From NCBI GenBank assembly GCA_014529385.2, contig CM043959.1:11997309-12061308 (forward strand): a stretch of 64,000 bases of DNA, in the 5' to 3' direction. Below, piece by piece: positions 1 through 13,249 of the stretch. Within the stretch, counting starts at the first letter, position 1. Each line of letters begins with the position of its first letter. The notes under the pieces were generated by a model, which saw only the letters and a list, made by a program, of their open reading frames with translations, made no database searches and had not been told where the DNA came from. The translations under genes and the position numbers were made by a program. The stretch comes from Adiantum capillus-veneris (Eukaryota > Streptophyta > Polypodiopsida > Polypodiales > Pteridaceae).

Positions 1-125
1 CTTAGACCTACACACTTTTCTCTCCCAGCCATAGTGTGGGCTCTCCATTGCGACTCTCATCACCACAATTTTGGACCATTAAGTCACTCATCAGCCATAC
101 ACATACTACATCACATGTAACTTTG

Positions 126-842
<717 letters not shown>

Positions 843-2456
843 ATGCTATGAATTATAATCAAGATCAGGTTTTAGCCATAACCATTGCTCATCTTCAGCC
901 GCCGTCGAGTGAGTCTACTAGGAGAACCACACTACTCCGTTATGAGCATCTTTATTCCCCCAGTTAGGAACATCAGTTAGGCAGACGAAGTGGTGGACAT
1001 ATCAGGACAGAGTGACGCGGGTGACCCTTTGGGGTCGAGATCACTTCAGGAACAATATCTGTCTAGCGATGTCAGGACAGAGTGACGCGGGTGACCCTTT
1101 GGGGTCGAGAGCACTTCAGGAACAATATCTGTCTAGCGATGGTAATTGAATCCATGGGCTTAGGGCCACAATATTATTATGTGGAACATTCAATGAAGCG
1201 AGGGTTTTTAGAGTGGTTATATTTGCTAGCGCAGTTTCTTCCACACCATAAGATTTTTTTGGAAGATTTTTTGGAAATAGTCTTTCTCTTGCAAGGGCCA
1301 AAAATAACATGCAGATCAAAATGATCTACACACCAAGGAGAGGGGTGCTCCTTCCTCTACCTCTAGTGTAATTACAAGACTTTCCCCTATTAATTAAAGT
1401 TGGTAGACATGCCAGGTGTTAAAAAAGATGTAAAAGAGCTATTGGGGGTAGGGTAGTTAATGAGTTAGGTCTTCTAAGAGATGGAGAATCATCATCCTTG
1501 ATGTAGGATTTGAGTAATCCAGTAGAAATCTTTACACCTTTGTAATTGCCATAGGTGGTGAGGTAATACCGGGCTCATCTTGAATTTAAGCTCTTTGAGA
1601 ATGTCAAGCATCAAGCTTTGAAAAGCGTTGAAAGCAATCTAAGCTACTACAAGGGATTTAGCTTGCCTACCAAGCCAAGAGAACCGCTCACTCCGACAAC
1701 GGTGGTGAGGATAAGGGTAAACATGATAGTAGCATTGAACACAACAATCAACACATGGAAAGATTAAAAAATCAGGCAAGCAGATTTAGTAGACAACAAT
1801 GAGCCTTCAATATTGACTCTTGTCCTCACAAGCAATTGTTGCTAGCAATTGTATTGTAAAGAGCTTCTCTAGCTATTTCCTTGACTCTTGTTGTTGCAAA
1901 TCTATAGTAGTTGATCATGCCTCACATGAGAGAGACTACATTCTAAATGAAACCTCCCATGCTAGGCAAGGCAATGACGGGTGTTGCCACATGGAGATAA
2001 AGGTAGGGCAAAGGTGTGTAGCTTGAAAGTGGCACAAAAGATGTATGTGCCCTATTGTTTTCTTGTGTGTGGATAGGTTTTATGAAACTCTAGCACCATT
2101 CACCTTGTGTGAGTAGCATTTGATGAAGTGCCTTGATTGGCATGTGGTGATCGGAGAGGACAACACCAATGCAATTAGTTTGTGCTTATCAAGAGTGCGC
2201 TTAGAGATTCTAGTCTATGGTAGGTTGGACTTCAGTGGGCTTAATGTGTGTAGGTGATACATGATTGATGATGTGATTAGAGTTAGTGATTCACGGCTAG
2301 TGTCTATTACATTGGATGAGCATTCTCTTGAACCATCTCATTCGATACATCCTATGCTCTTGCTTGCATGCCCTAGCTGGGTTGTTGATCCTAGGATTGA
2401 TAATTTTATTGGTCTTGGGTTGATAAGGCTATGCTACAATTGCCCCGAACATTTAG
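843..2456. other. Unassigned sequence with a 70-bp tandem duplication
   Basis: No protein family is recognisable. A 70-bp unit beginning TCAGGACAGAGTGACGCGGG is present twice in tandem (1002-1071 and 1072-1141) with one visible difference (GAGATCACTT versus GAGAGCACTT), so it is a recent duplication. Short frames at 1082-1324, 1820-2026 and 2261-2482 show no motif that I can support. Confidence 0.6.
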
Positions 2457-2529
2457 AGAGAGAGGGAGAGAGAGAGAAATAGAGAGAGAGAGAGAGAGCA
2501 AGATATATATATATATAGAGAGAGAGAGA
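2457..2529. repeat. (AG)n/(TA)n microsatellite
   Basis: Interrupted AG repeats flank a short TA run. The position is between two stretches with no assignable gene. Confidence 0.9.
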
Positions 2530-3506
2530 ACTTGGATGCATCACAACTTATCTATGATTATGCCCTAGCAGCAAACAAAAAGTCATACATCCTACATATG
2601 GTTTCCTTCAATGATTGGGTCAAAACTTTGGCTACTCTCGACAAAGATAATGATGATGGGGTGGCTATGATTTCTCAATATATCTCCCAACTTCCTGTAT
2701 TAGCTCTACAATAGAATCAAGATCTTGATCAATTTTCTTCCTTTAGTGTTGAACTTGCCAAGTTTCTCAATAAAGTATGTGGCCTTACTCCTACTTTCAT
2801 TAGTACCCCTACTACCCCTATTGTCCCACAAAACCATGGCCTCTTTTGTAGAGATAGTTCTACTCTAGAAGCTGTTAAAGAATTCCAAAATAATATGTGC
2901 ACCCTCAATGACTCTACTCTTTTAGAGATGGTTCCAAAAGTCTCTAAAGTTTTCCTTTCTTATAGGTCGGGAAAATTGAAGTAGAATCTTTTGGAGTGGA
3001 CCATGAGTTGTGAATTCTTCCCAGCAAAGCTTTTTTGGTACCTATACTTAGTGAAACCTGGGTCTATCTTACCAACCTACCTGCATCTATAGTTGAAGAT
3101 TGCCAACTCAAAATATTAAAAAGCGAACAGTTTTTGGACAAAGGGATCTCATTAAGGCCCCTTTTAAGCTTAATTTTATTGCTTAGACTAAATGTGCCTC
3201 TAATGTTGGCCTATACATTGGTACAAAAGGAAATATGGAGTTTGGCAAAAGCAATCATGACTTCTACAGAGAATCAATCTAGAATGACTTTTGACCTTAC
3301 TTGAAATGTGCCTGTAAATTTCGTGACACTAAGGCTTTTGGTGATACTAGCATTATGTGGATTCACTGGTGAAATATGGACAAGAATGGATGAAATTCGT
3401 TCAAATTATGATCAGTTTTAACTTTTGAACTTTTTTTTACTAAAAGTCTAAATGCAATTGATTGCGAAATGAAATTCTTGACAGCTTTTGATTCTCTTGA
3501 CATAGA
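2530..3506. other. Degenerate unassigned sequence upstream of ORF copy 1
   Basis: Several short plus-strand frames (2532-2714, 3035-3304) are protein-like in composition but broken by stops and frame changes. I recognise no domain. The last 140 bases are A/T rich and lead directly into the ATG at 3507, so this may be the diverged leader of the same element. No palindrome of the kind found in the other leaders is visible here. Confidence 0.4.
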
Positions 3507-5682
3507 ATGACTCGCCCAAAGAAAGACAGGCAGTGGACAGCAGCACCATATGAAGTGGAGGAGCTTGCCACAAATGAGAAGGCTCACATCTCGGATGAAA
3601 TACTGGCTCAAATCCCTGCCCACATCTTCATCTCAAAGTTGAAGGATGCTGATGGCGACTTGGTGAAGACAACTATCATGCCACGGGAGATATGGACTCT
3701 CCACCAAAGTCCGGAAGTAATAGAGGCTGTGCATGTGATACACTTGGAACAATTCTTTAGATTACAGCCATGGGGAATGGATTACATGAGGGCCCACGAA
3801 CTCATGAGCTCAATACAATATGATGGGTAGGCAATGCTCACAGACAAAGATGGGTCAAAAGTTAAAGTAAAGATCACAAAGGAGATCATCAATGAAGCCT
3901 TGCATTTCCTCCCAGGGCAACACGATTTGTTAGCAAAGACAAAGTCACTAGACAATGAGAAGGCATTCGTCAAAGCGAAGGGGAACAAATACAAATACAC
4001 TGATATGATCTACGGAGAGCTGGAGTTGCCGATGAGATTGATATCTCAATATTTCAGAGTTCAAAAGCCTCCTCGCTACACAGAGCCAATCCTACACATT
4101 GCCGTAGTCATGGCTCTAGCGACAGAAGATGGTAGATCCATTCGCTGCGACTACGGATCTTATATTCTGGATAATCTGATTGAAGCAAATTTGAAAAGCT
4201 CGACAAAAAACAAAACCTACATGAGTGCAGGGACGATACTAACCAGAATAGCATACCAGGCTTTAGGAATGATCGAGGATTTGCCAACTGCCAGCTCACA
4301 AATGGCCTTGATCCAGAAAGCTAAGCTGGTTGCACACTCTGTAAGGACAACACCTGGCGCTACATCATCGCGCTCAGCGAAGGCCACCAATAAAAGTTCT
4401 AGTGATGAAGAGAAAACGGAGATAGATGACGAAGGGAAGTCTCAGGAGTCTACAGATAAAGTGCCTTCAGAGTTTGAGGAAAGTGAGGAGGAAGATTCTA
4501 CAAAGCCGCTTGAGAGAAAAAGAGGAGAGAGAAGTACAATACCGCAGTCGGACTTGCAAAAAGCGTATGCGGAAGCCCAGAAAAGGGTCGAAGAAAGACG
4601 CACCAAATTGCGGGCTGACAGACAAGCTCGAGCAGTGGAAACCCAACAGGCACAAAAACGAAGATTAGAAAGGGAAAGACAAGAAAGGATAGAAAATGCA
4701 ACTCGCCTACGGGCTGAGAAGCAAAGACTAGAAGCGGAACAAAAGGCTGCTGAAGTGGACATATCCTCACAGTCCATGGAACAAACGAAGGAAAAAGACG
4801 CGGCTGAAGAGTAGAATCAGGATGAGCAGCTTAAGCAGATCCATAGAGAGAGGAATCTGGATGCGCAACACGCGGCGGATCTCACCCGCCAAAGAATAAT
4901 CAGGATCCTAAAGAAAAGGAAAGCGAAAGCATCTGCGTCGCAACAAGGCGAGGAAACTTCCAAAAGGAGGCATGTGCGAGAAAAATCGAGTTCGCCTCCT
5001 CCCTCACCCAAATCACCTCCTCCCTCGCCTACAACAAACCACAGGATCTAACAAATTACCACAACGCGCCTCAACATATACAGATAACTTCTGCCCTGTC
5101 CCTCGAAGACGCACGTGGAAAGATTTCACAACATGGAAGGGGTCAAGGCAGCACAAGCTAAATTACCCGGTTCTGACAGCGCAGCATCCCCCTACAATGG
5201 CGTACATGGTCAGCACACTGAACTCAACAATGACTTTGCTACGGGATGTCCCCAATTTGGCCTGCTAGATGTTAGTAAAGATAGCCCGGATGATCGTCAC
5301 TTGCATCCAGGTGTTTAAAGACACTGAAGGCGATGATCATCCGTGGAATCTGTTCTTGGAAGGACACAGAGGCATTTGCTGGAATCTACAGGATTCACCG
5401 CCACGGCGTATCTTGATGGCCATGTACTCCAGGCTAATGTACCTGCCATCACATTACTTGCAAACATTTGAAGAGTCCTTCGTCACAGGATTCTTTGAAA
5501 TGGATTCAAGGATTTTCCATCCCATGGCGAAGGACCTCAAGGCAAGGTACGTGGCATACCAACACACATTATCAAAAAATCCATTCAGACAACACCATGA
5601 AGCCCTCGAAGCCATACTCCGAGCAAGAAGCTTTTCAGCGACACTCGCTTCATTAGAGCCACATCAACGGCCAAAGCATTGA
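3507..5682 (+). pseudogene. Uncharacterised retrotransposon ORF, copy 1 (divergent, broken)
   Basis: First of three related ORFs in the window, about 725 codons. The N-terminal region carries KVKVKITKEIINEAL, matching KVEVVITKEIVAEAL in copy 2 and KVKVVITKEIVVEAL in copy 3, and then a PPRYTEP stretch. The middle (about 4380-4990) is strongly charged and coiled-coil-like, rich in Glu, Lys, Arg and Gln. The C-terminal block (5270-5640) has TCIQVFKDTE, FLEGHRG and FEESFVTGFF, shared with copy 3. Breaks are an in-frame TAG at 3828, a TAG at 4812, further stops near 5050 and a frame change near 5230-5270. A polypurine tract and an LTR follow within 40 bases, so it is the last ORF of an LTR element. 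Function unknown. A gag-like or additional-ORF role is inference. There is no zinc knuckle, protease or RT. Confidence 0.7.
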
Positions 5683-5706
5683 ACATGCACGAGGGCGTGC
5701 AAGGAT

Positions 5707-5719
5707 AAGGAAGGGGGGA
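5707..5719 (+). promoter_or_regulatory. Polypurine tract
   Basis: The purine run AGGAAGGGGGGAG ends immediately before the TG of the LTR at 5720. This is the expected place for the plus-strand DNA priming site of an LTR retrotransposon, and it supports ORF copy 1 as the 3' end of an element. Confidence 0.75.
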
Positions 5720-6606
5720 GTGTTTGGCGGAAGAAGAAACAAGCAGCCGTGGCCATTGTAAAATTCTTTTGTAAAGAAGCATCTCTAAGCTAGGAAATTG
5801 TCAAGGATGTATGATTATTCTTTTGGGAGCAATTGTATATTAGAGAGCCAGTTTTAAGATTAGGAGTTTATGGCCGGACAAGCCATTTTTGCAAAGACCT
5901 AATCTATAAAGGTCATTTTTTGTAAGTTTTGGATAATCTTTTTGGAGGAAAAACGGAGAAGACAGCGTACGAAAGAGAGATCCTTCTTGTTCAAACTTGT
6001 AATCTTCGCCATTGCGGCTACGGTAATCCAAATTCAGTTTTGTTTCTTGCATTGTGTTCCTGTTACTCTGCTCTTCCATTCAAGTGTAAGCATTCAAGAT
6101 TCGGTGAAGGTTTCAGACGCATCCGTCTAGGCCTTAAATCGATGTTTTGAATGTTTATATGCATATTTTATGTTGTTTTGACCCTAGGAGAGGCTTTAGG
6201 GACCTAAAAACGACCCTTTAGGATCATCCGTTTACTGTTTTTGCGTACTTTGGGACGAACGATCGCGAATTTTGTAGCTCTCTAGAATGCTATGACAGTG
6301 ATAGGATATGTTCCTGAGAGTCCCCTGTAGCTTCCCTTCAAGTTTCGTGCGATTCTGATATGATTTGCATGGTGAACGGGCGTGATGATTGTAGAGCTGT
6401 GTAGAAGGACATAGGTAGATTACTTGGCTTTAGTGTGATTGATTTGCTTGTAGAGTTAGTAGTTGCATCTCTTCGAGTTCACTTCATTAGGATTGACACC
6501 CTAGTGAGTTTCCACGCCTCATCCGAGTCGCTTCCCCTGTATCGATAATTTTATGTTGATGCTTGAGAGCTATGCTATGGACGTCCGTCGCGGCGACCCG
6601 CAAACA
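5720..6606 (+). repeat. LTR (about 887 bp) between ORF copies 1 and 2
   Basis: It starts TGTTTGGCGG after a polypurine tract and ends CCCGCAAACA, so the ends form an imperfect inverted repeat (TGTTTG/CAAACA). A TATA-like CTATAAAGG lies near 5900, and the sequence after it resembles the post-TATA region of the LTR at 14529. The right edge is set independently: homology to element B's inner module begins exactly at 6607. The end of a related LTR recurs at about 54440-54582. The LTR could be the 3' LTR of the copy 1 element, the 5' LTR of the copy 2 element, or shared by both. Confidence 0.75.
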
Positions 6607-8259
6607 GAGTCTAACATAGATTTCACGGCCTAGTAGGACTAACAGGGGAAGTTGTGGGAAAACAGTTTTGGAAGTCCAAGTATAGATATCCAAGTGGCCC
6701 AAAATCACCTCATTTCCACAAGTCACTCTTGGAGAAGAGAGCTCTCGACCTTCTTCGCGCGCAATTTCTGTAGTCCACAGTCATCTATTTACAGTGCTGT
6801 CTCACAGGAGACATGAGGGGTAAGTTCTATTCTTATCAATAAAAATATATATATGGCTGGGTACCAAGTCTAGGCTTAAGGAAAAACCCTAGAAACTGAG
6901 CAGTGCATGAAGCCTTACGAAACAAAATTGATCATAGCGGCCTATCAGCTCAACCAAATTGGACGAGACTTGAACTGTAGTATGCCCCTATATATAATAG
7001 AACACTTCTATATCACCAGATGACTAGTTCGCAAGGGTAGAGGGGGGTCCCAAGTAAATAATCTAGGTTTTTTCCAGATACTAGGATTGGATTCTTACTC
7101 CATGGACAGTTTATAGACAGGGTCTATACACAATGTACCTGGATGGTTTTGTGAAAACAGTCAAGGCAAGCTGGAGAACAACAAAAAAAAGCTTGAAGGC
7201 TACAAAGCATCAAATTTGACATATGAAGTCAAACTGACTCCAAATGGGCCAAAATTGGATGGGTAGCATCAGGACTATGTAGCAGACAAGTCCATAGCTT
7301 CAAAAGTGACTAGCCAACTCCATGGGCCATCTAGTCACAAAAATCGGTGATTTCAGAGTCGACAGGAGCACTAAGTGATGCCAACACGACAAAATTTTAC
7401 CAAACTCATTTTAAGACTTGTTTTAGATATATTGAATATGTCTAGGTCATCAAATTGTGAAGTCTTGCAGAAAAACTGATTGTTGTAAATAATTGCGATT
7501 ATTTACTTTTGTGTGTTTGGCTTGAAAATGATCTCTTCACTTCACCTATCACTTGTACACATCTATTACATGCCACATTTCAAGTATGAGCCGAAATGAT
7601 TAAAAAAAACTTGGAAATTGTTAAAAAGAACGCACCAATGTCTTTCCAATCCAATTTTTTAATTATCTGTCACATTTTTTAATCCAAATCACCCCATATC
7701 TCAGACACAGAGTCTACATCATGCTTAGAACCAAGTTGCAACAAAAATGTACATTTTGATGAAAAAGTTTATAATCCCGATTATTTAGTTTCTTGCCAAA
7801 ATGGGTGAAATTTGTAACTTTGACCTCATGGGACCAAAGAACATAATGTCCCAAGTCCATTGACCAAGTTTGAGCAAATTTGGATCTCTAAAACTCAAAA
7901 TCTCTTTATATCTACTATTTCAGAGCCTAAATCTGGCACCATTTCCACCCAATGCACTCAAATGAGCCACACTTCACTCAAAGCACCTAAATAACATATG
8001 TTTCAAGCCTATCATGACCAAAATGCATAGACATGAAAAAAATCCCTAGCTGTAAATAATCGCGATTATTTATTTTTGTTGTAATTTTTGCCTGAACTGT
8101 ATGATTTTGATCTTTACATGTTTTTATGCATCTATGCATGCTCCAAAACTGATTTGAAGCAAAATGGACACCATTTGTCAGCAATTCAGACTCAGGACAT
8201 TCTAGAGTGAAATTTACAGAATTCTCCAACTTTGACACTGTATTCCCTTAACAGGAGCA
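6607..8259 (+). other. Long untranslated leader with palindrome array (copy 2 element)
   Basis: No ORF is supportable. The sequence is related, in inverted orientation, to 34711-36354 inside element B; shared segments include GAGTCTAACATAG at the start and GACATGAGGGGTAAGTTCT at about 6811. It holds three copies of a 22-bp palindrome spaced 282 and 285 bp apart. Surprisingly no tRNA-type primer site (TGG...) is visible directly after the LTR end at 6606. Confidence 0.75.
7485..8073. repeat. Three 22-bp palindromes, leader of the copy 2 element
   Basis: Sites at 7485-7506, 7767-7788 and 8052-8073. The consensus is the half-site GTAAATAATCG followed by its own reverse complement. The first copy has one central change, the second is the most decayed, and the third differs only at its last base. 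Spacing is 282 and 285 bp. Confidence 0.9.
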
Positions 8260-11200
8260 ATGCAAGCTACCAAGAAGGCAAAGAAAAGGGTGTCCCAAAA
8301 ATAAAAGTTGCAAGAGTTTCCACCTTACAATTAGATCCAAGTTCAATGAAGACGGCAAAGGCAACTTACTTGTCAAAAGAACAGCTTGAACAAAACAACA
8401 CCCCAGTTTTTACTGGACGGTTCAAGAGCGAAGAAGGACACCAAGTGGAACTACAAATGCTACCAAAGGAGATATATGATGTATTTGCAAAGCTAGACAC
8501 CAAAGAAGCCAAGAGAAGGCTAGGCCTAGGAGACTACTACGACCAAGAAGCATGTGGCGTGGATTTCCAGAAGGCATATGTGTTACCGTCTATGATCAAA
8601 CAAGATGGGTCAGCCCAAATCATTGATCAACAAGGACAGAAGGTAGAAGTAGTAATCACTAAGGAGATAGTGGCTGAGGCATTGAAGCTGCCAAGTGAAG
8701 GTATGACAATGCGGGCTAGGGACCAAAAGACAACAGGTACTTTTACCAAAGATACAGCTGCTGCCACCTTTTGTGATCTCATCCAAAGGTAGGTGGAAAG
8801 AGGAGCTCACCTCTACCATCAACACTTCCACTTCTTATCAACAAAGAGACCACCATGGTACACCACCACAAACCATGCGGTTGCGACCACCTTCACCCTA
8901 GTATGGAAGTCGCCAACCAAGCAAGCAATTGATCATGGGCAATATGTGCCGACGACATTGAAAGGCACAAAGAAAGAAGACAAAATCACATATCTGGGCA
9001 CCCCTGAAGTGATGATGAATATAGCATATCATGCTATTGGAATTGCCAACAATTTTTCGCCAGCCACAGATCAAAACACCTGGATTGTATCCGCTCAACC
9101 TTCTCTAAGAACCACACGTTCAACAAAGAGAGTGTATAAGTCAAACGAAGAATCTGCAGAAAGATCCCATGAAGCTCATAGTAGTGAGAGCTCAGACAAT
9201 GAGGAAAGACTGGCAAGAATTGAAGTAGTCGCACACCAAGAAGAACCTAAGTAAAAGAAGGCGAGATTTAAAAGAGAAAAGCTGACTTATGAAAGGAGCC
9301 ACCAAGACGCAGGTGAGGACCCTAAAAGATGGAGTCTGAGAGATATAAGAGGACCTAGAACCAAGAACCCTGCAAATAAAGGAGGAGAGGATCCCAAGGA
9401 TTTTCTTGAGTGCATGTATGAAGAAGCAGAAGCCTTGAAGCTGAAGGAAGCTCAAGAAGCTAAAATGAAAGCAAAGGAAGAAGCAGCCGAGCAACAAAGA
9501 CAAGCAAAGGCTACTGAACAAGGTGAGTCACATCATGACCAGAGGGATGTGTCTCCAAATACCACTTCACCCACTACGGAGCAAGAAGACCAAACCCAAA
9601 CCCTTCACCAATAGCTAAACCCAATGAGGGTGAGGAGTCCAAGGAAAAAGAGCCTAAACATCAGGAAGAGGCCAGATTTGAACAGCCGAAGGAAACAAAA
9701 ATGACTGTAGTAGGACCTTCTACAACAACCCAACCAGAAACAGCTAAGGCATCCACGAAGCCTCAAGCAGTAGAATGAACCGAGGCAACCGCAATGCCTC
9801 AAGAAGGAGAAGTAGAACCCTTGCCACAACCACAAGCAAAAACCACAGCACCACCTAAAGATCCACAGATAGAAACTTTGAAACCTCTATATAGCCCCAT
9901 CTAGAGACTAAAGAGTGGGAAACAAATGACGATGTCATCATGCAGGTCAATGAATATGCCAAGCAGATGCAGCTGATGGCAGATAAAATCCTAACAGCAG
10001 CACTTAGCTATAGTGCCAAGGCTAGGGAACTTGAACTCGTCATTGATGCTCTACAAGGAGAGCTAGATGATAGAATGAGCATTATTTCAGACCTCCAAAG
10101 ATAGGTCAAAGAGCTGAAGGATGAAGTAGAACAATGCCAACTTGCCAAAGAGAAGCAACAAAAACAAATGTAAGAGCTAGAAGAGCTTCTAACTAAGTTA
10201 GCCGATGCCTGCAAAAGCAAAGATCAAAAGCTTCTGACAGAAGTAACCAATGAACTTCTAACCACTACTCTATCAATACAAAATATTCAAGTGCAAATCG
10301 ATGTAGCAAATTCTTCTTTGTAGTACTCCTAGCAAAGGATCAATAATCAAGCATCATTTTTGAGATAGATAAGAGAGAACCCTATTGTCGCTTCAATCAA
10401 AGGTACAGATGAAGTCTAAAAGACTTTGGAAAAGATAAATAAGGATCTCAAGCTAGAGCTAAAACTTGAACAATCACAAAGACAAGACCTTGCATTGATG
10501 CAGGTTCAAAGAGAAGAGCAACTACTCAAAGAGATAATTGAATTAAAGAGAGTCAATCAGCTGCTAAGAGAGAGACAACTAGAACATCAGGAAGAAGCAA
10601 GAACATCTGAAAAACCAACCGTTGACATACCCTCAGATGCAAACACAGCCGTGAGAAGGACTAGCAAGAGAATCCGACTTTCAGGTACCACTCACTAAAG
10701 CTGAGCAAGTACCCATGGTCTAGCTTTTTAAAGCTGAGAAAGATGCACTAAAAGACTAGATTGCCCAAGAAACAAATGATGAATGAAAAGCAGCAATGGA
10801 TTGGGAGTTGAGAGTTTTTCACTCGCTAAATGTAACTCAACTCACTCACAACCAAATCAATGCTCAGTGGCATCAACAACAATCACTCACGTACCCCTTG
10901 ATCAAAGTGGAGCTAGTATAGGTAAATGAAAGACTATACAAAGCTATGCAGGAAGAAGGCTCTGAGAATATCCACCCAAAGTGGAGAAAGAGCTGGTTGA
11001 ACAAGAATTCGAGATATATAATTCTATTCACAAGAGAATCTGCAATCCTCTAGAAAGATCCCACATTATGTCCTGTACCAAGGGTAAGGACATGGCAAGA
11101 ATATGAAGCACTAAAAAAGAAGAGGCCAACATGGATAAACTACCCAGGACTACCAGCTCTAGAGCAGGGTCCATCAACGGAAGAATACATGGTGAAAATC

Positions 11201-11290
11201 CTAACGGGTGCCATGCCCTTCTTCAAGAGCCTCCCTGACCTCTCATGTGCCATGCTGTATAAGATTTGGAGAATGATGCAGAAGTTTATA
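8260..11290 (+). pseudogene. Uncharacterised retrotransposon ORF, copy 2 (3' truncated)
   Basis: The start ATG at 8260 is chosen because its downstream residues (MQATKKAKKRVSQK) match those after the ATG at 34710 in copy 3. The N-terminal domain continues with FKSEEGHQVELQMLPKE, YDQEACGVDFQKAY and VVITKEIVAEAL to about 8790. A TAG at 8790-8792 precedes the LYHQHFHFL and TTLKGTKKEDKITYLG blocks. From 9240 the ORF is charged and repetitive (AEALKLKEAQEA near 9430) with many stops, then a coiled-coil piece at 10426-10600 (REEQLLKEIIELKRVNQLL). The C-terminal domain begins near 11120 (PTWINYPGLPALEQ, EEYMVKILTGAMPFFKSLPD), but homology to copy 3 stops near 11270, so the last part is lost. Function unknown. 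Confidence 0.7.
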
Positions 11291-11546
11291 TGAATCTCTA
11301 TATGAGGAAGACAAATATTTGTAAGAGAATCCTAGGAGCAACAACATTGTCTCTGTTTGTAATTATTTTCATGATGTTGGATTCCTCTATCAATAGAATA
11401 TAAATATGTCTTTTTGTTAAATGGAGTCGCATTGAGTGAGAGTATTTAATTTAGATTACTGGAATTTCATATAGATTTGAGAAATATTGTTGACCTTTAT
11501 GGATATTTTGATTTGCATGTAAGATGTTTCAAGTCTCCAGTCTTAA
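11291..11546. other. Short A/T-rich gap before the CACTA-like element
   Basis: No gene or motif seen. The sequence links the truncated ORF copy 2 to the left end of the transposon at 11547. Confidence 0.5.
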
Positions 11547-12885
11547 CACTAGAATGGTAACAGGACACTTTTATGTCCTTTGACACTTTTGTGTCCTGTT
11601 AAGTGACCATTTTGCTTGAATTATTTGAAGAGTATGAGAATGAATTTCTAGGTGCTATATATCCACAAAGTTGCCTTATGAGCTGAAAAAAACTTAGCAT
11701 TTTTTTTTGAGTATCGATCTCACCATTAACCTTACTCTTGCACAACATTTTTGAACCTAAACTGTGTGAAAAAACGGGTCCTGTTTTTGGCTTTTTTTTC
11801 AATTTTTGGCAACTATACCACTCTACACTTCATGTTTGTGAGGTTTAGATGGCTAGAGGTTAGGCCTTCATAGTTCTCAACATGTTTTGATGCTTGTAGG
11901 GAGAGCTAAGTGTTAAAATTGAAAGTTATGACCAATTTACAAGAATTGCATAATCCTGGTTTTGGGCCAAAATTAGCACTTTTATGATTTTTTTGGTGGC
12001 TTTCTTGATATCCAAATTCAATTTTGATTGTGTAAGTGTAATGTATAACATAAAGCTAATCTTCCTTGAGTTTTGGGGGACCTAATATGCTATATAGCAT
12101 AGTATATGATGATGGTTGAGTTTTTTGATTTTGCTGAAGAATACGATACATTTTAGAGTAGCAAGTATAACTTTCTCAATATTGCTAGTTTCTTAGGCCA
12201 ATTGTGTGTATTTTGTAGGTAGTAACCATATATAATCATAGACTACAAACTTGGCTAGATATTGAGTAGTTTCTATGGGTTTCTAGAGGTCATAATGCTA
12301 AACCCAATTTTTTCATGTTTGCTGTATTTAGCACTTTATCATTGCCCCCAAGGTTCCAATTGTAAGAGATCCATTATCCTTTTGACATTCTCCATGGCTC
12401 CTTTTGAATCTAGATGCCCAAAGGGAACTAAGAAAACATGTATATAGTATTCATATTGAGCGTGACTATAGAAACATTGATGATAGGTCCGCAGAATGGC
12501 AAAAATGCAACTTTTTTGTACCTATTTTTTTTCCCAAAAAAAATTAGTGAGGTAAAAGCAACCATATGTTTTGGTCACCAACCCATTGAAGTTAATGGGG
12601 CATTTTATCTCATGTCCTACAAAAATCTGCACTCTTATTTATATGCAATCAATCGTAAGAAATTGCTTTTTTGGGCAAAATGCACTGGTCCATCAACTTT
12701 GGAGGCTTGTGTGACCAAGGGATGAGAAAAATTACAAGTTTCTCATTTTTTCCATATGTAGTAGTTATTGAACTATAAGCTCATGAAAGGATTTTTCAAA
12801 ATGAGTGGATCTACTATGGTTTTGGAAATTTTTCCCAAAACCCTGAAAGGACACTTTTATGTCCTGTTAGGTTACCATTCTAGTG
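11547..12885. mobile_element. Non-autonomous CACTA-like DNA transposon (1.34 kb)
   Basis: The ends are perfect 15-bp inverted repeats: CACTAGAATGGTAAC at 11547 and its reverse complement ending at 12885. Beginning with CACTA is the hallmark of the CACTA/EnSpm superfamily. Just inside each end is the same subterminal sequence, AGGACACTTTTATGTCCT (11562-11579 and 12848-12865), itself a short hairpin. On the left TAACAGGACAC and GTGTCCTGTTA form a further 11-bp stem. Such subterminal repeats are typical transposase-binding sites in this superfamily. The interior is A/T rich and has no transposase-like ORF. The 3-bp target duplication is not clean: TAA lies directly outside the left end but one base away from the right end. 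Confidence 0.72.
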
Positions 12886-13249
12886 GTAATCACTCCACCA
12901 TGAAGAAATACACGCAATATTTTGATTTCACTTTAATCATTAATGGTTAGATTCTTATTAAAGTGGATCATAACCTTTGTAAGGATGTCCTCATTTGGGG
13001 ATATTGAATATATATCATTAGCAGCATTTCACAAGTTGAGAAAGATAAATTCTTGCTTTCCAACATGTTATTGTTTCCATACTATGCCTATGCCAAGCTT
13101 GAGTTAGAGAAATGACAACTTGAGATGGAGGTGTCGATGTATAGCGATGACTTATTATTTTTTTGTGTTTTTGCATACATATATTGTAACGCCTTTGAGT
13201 TTCCACCTTTTCTAGCATGACCTGACCATTTGGTGGGCTCATTTGTAGT
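12886..13249. other. Decayed sequence between the CACTA-like element and the LINE remnant
   Basis: The minus-strand frame at 13242-13018 continues the LINE reading direction but carries no recognisable RT motif. It may be decayed ORF2 sequence. Nothing else seen. Confidence 0.35.

Noticed and set aside
3507-11290. An intact endogenous virus
   Set aside because: No envelope, movement protein or complete polymerase; the structure is that of LTR retrotransposon pieces.
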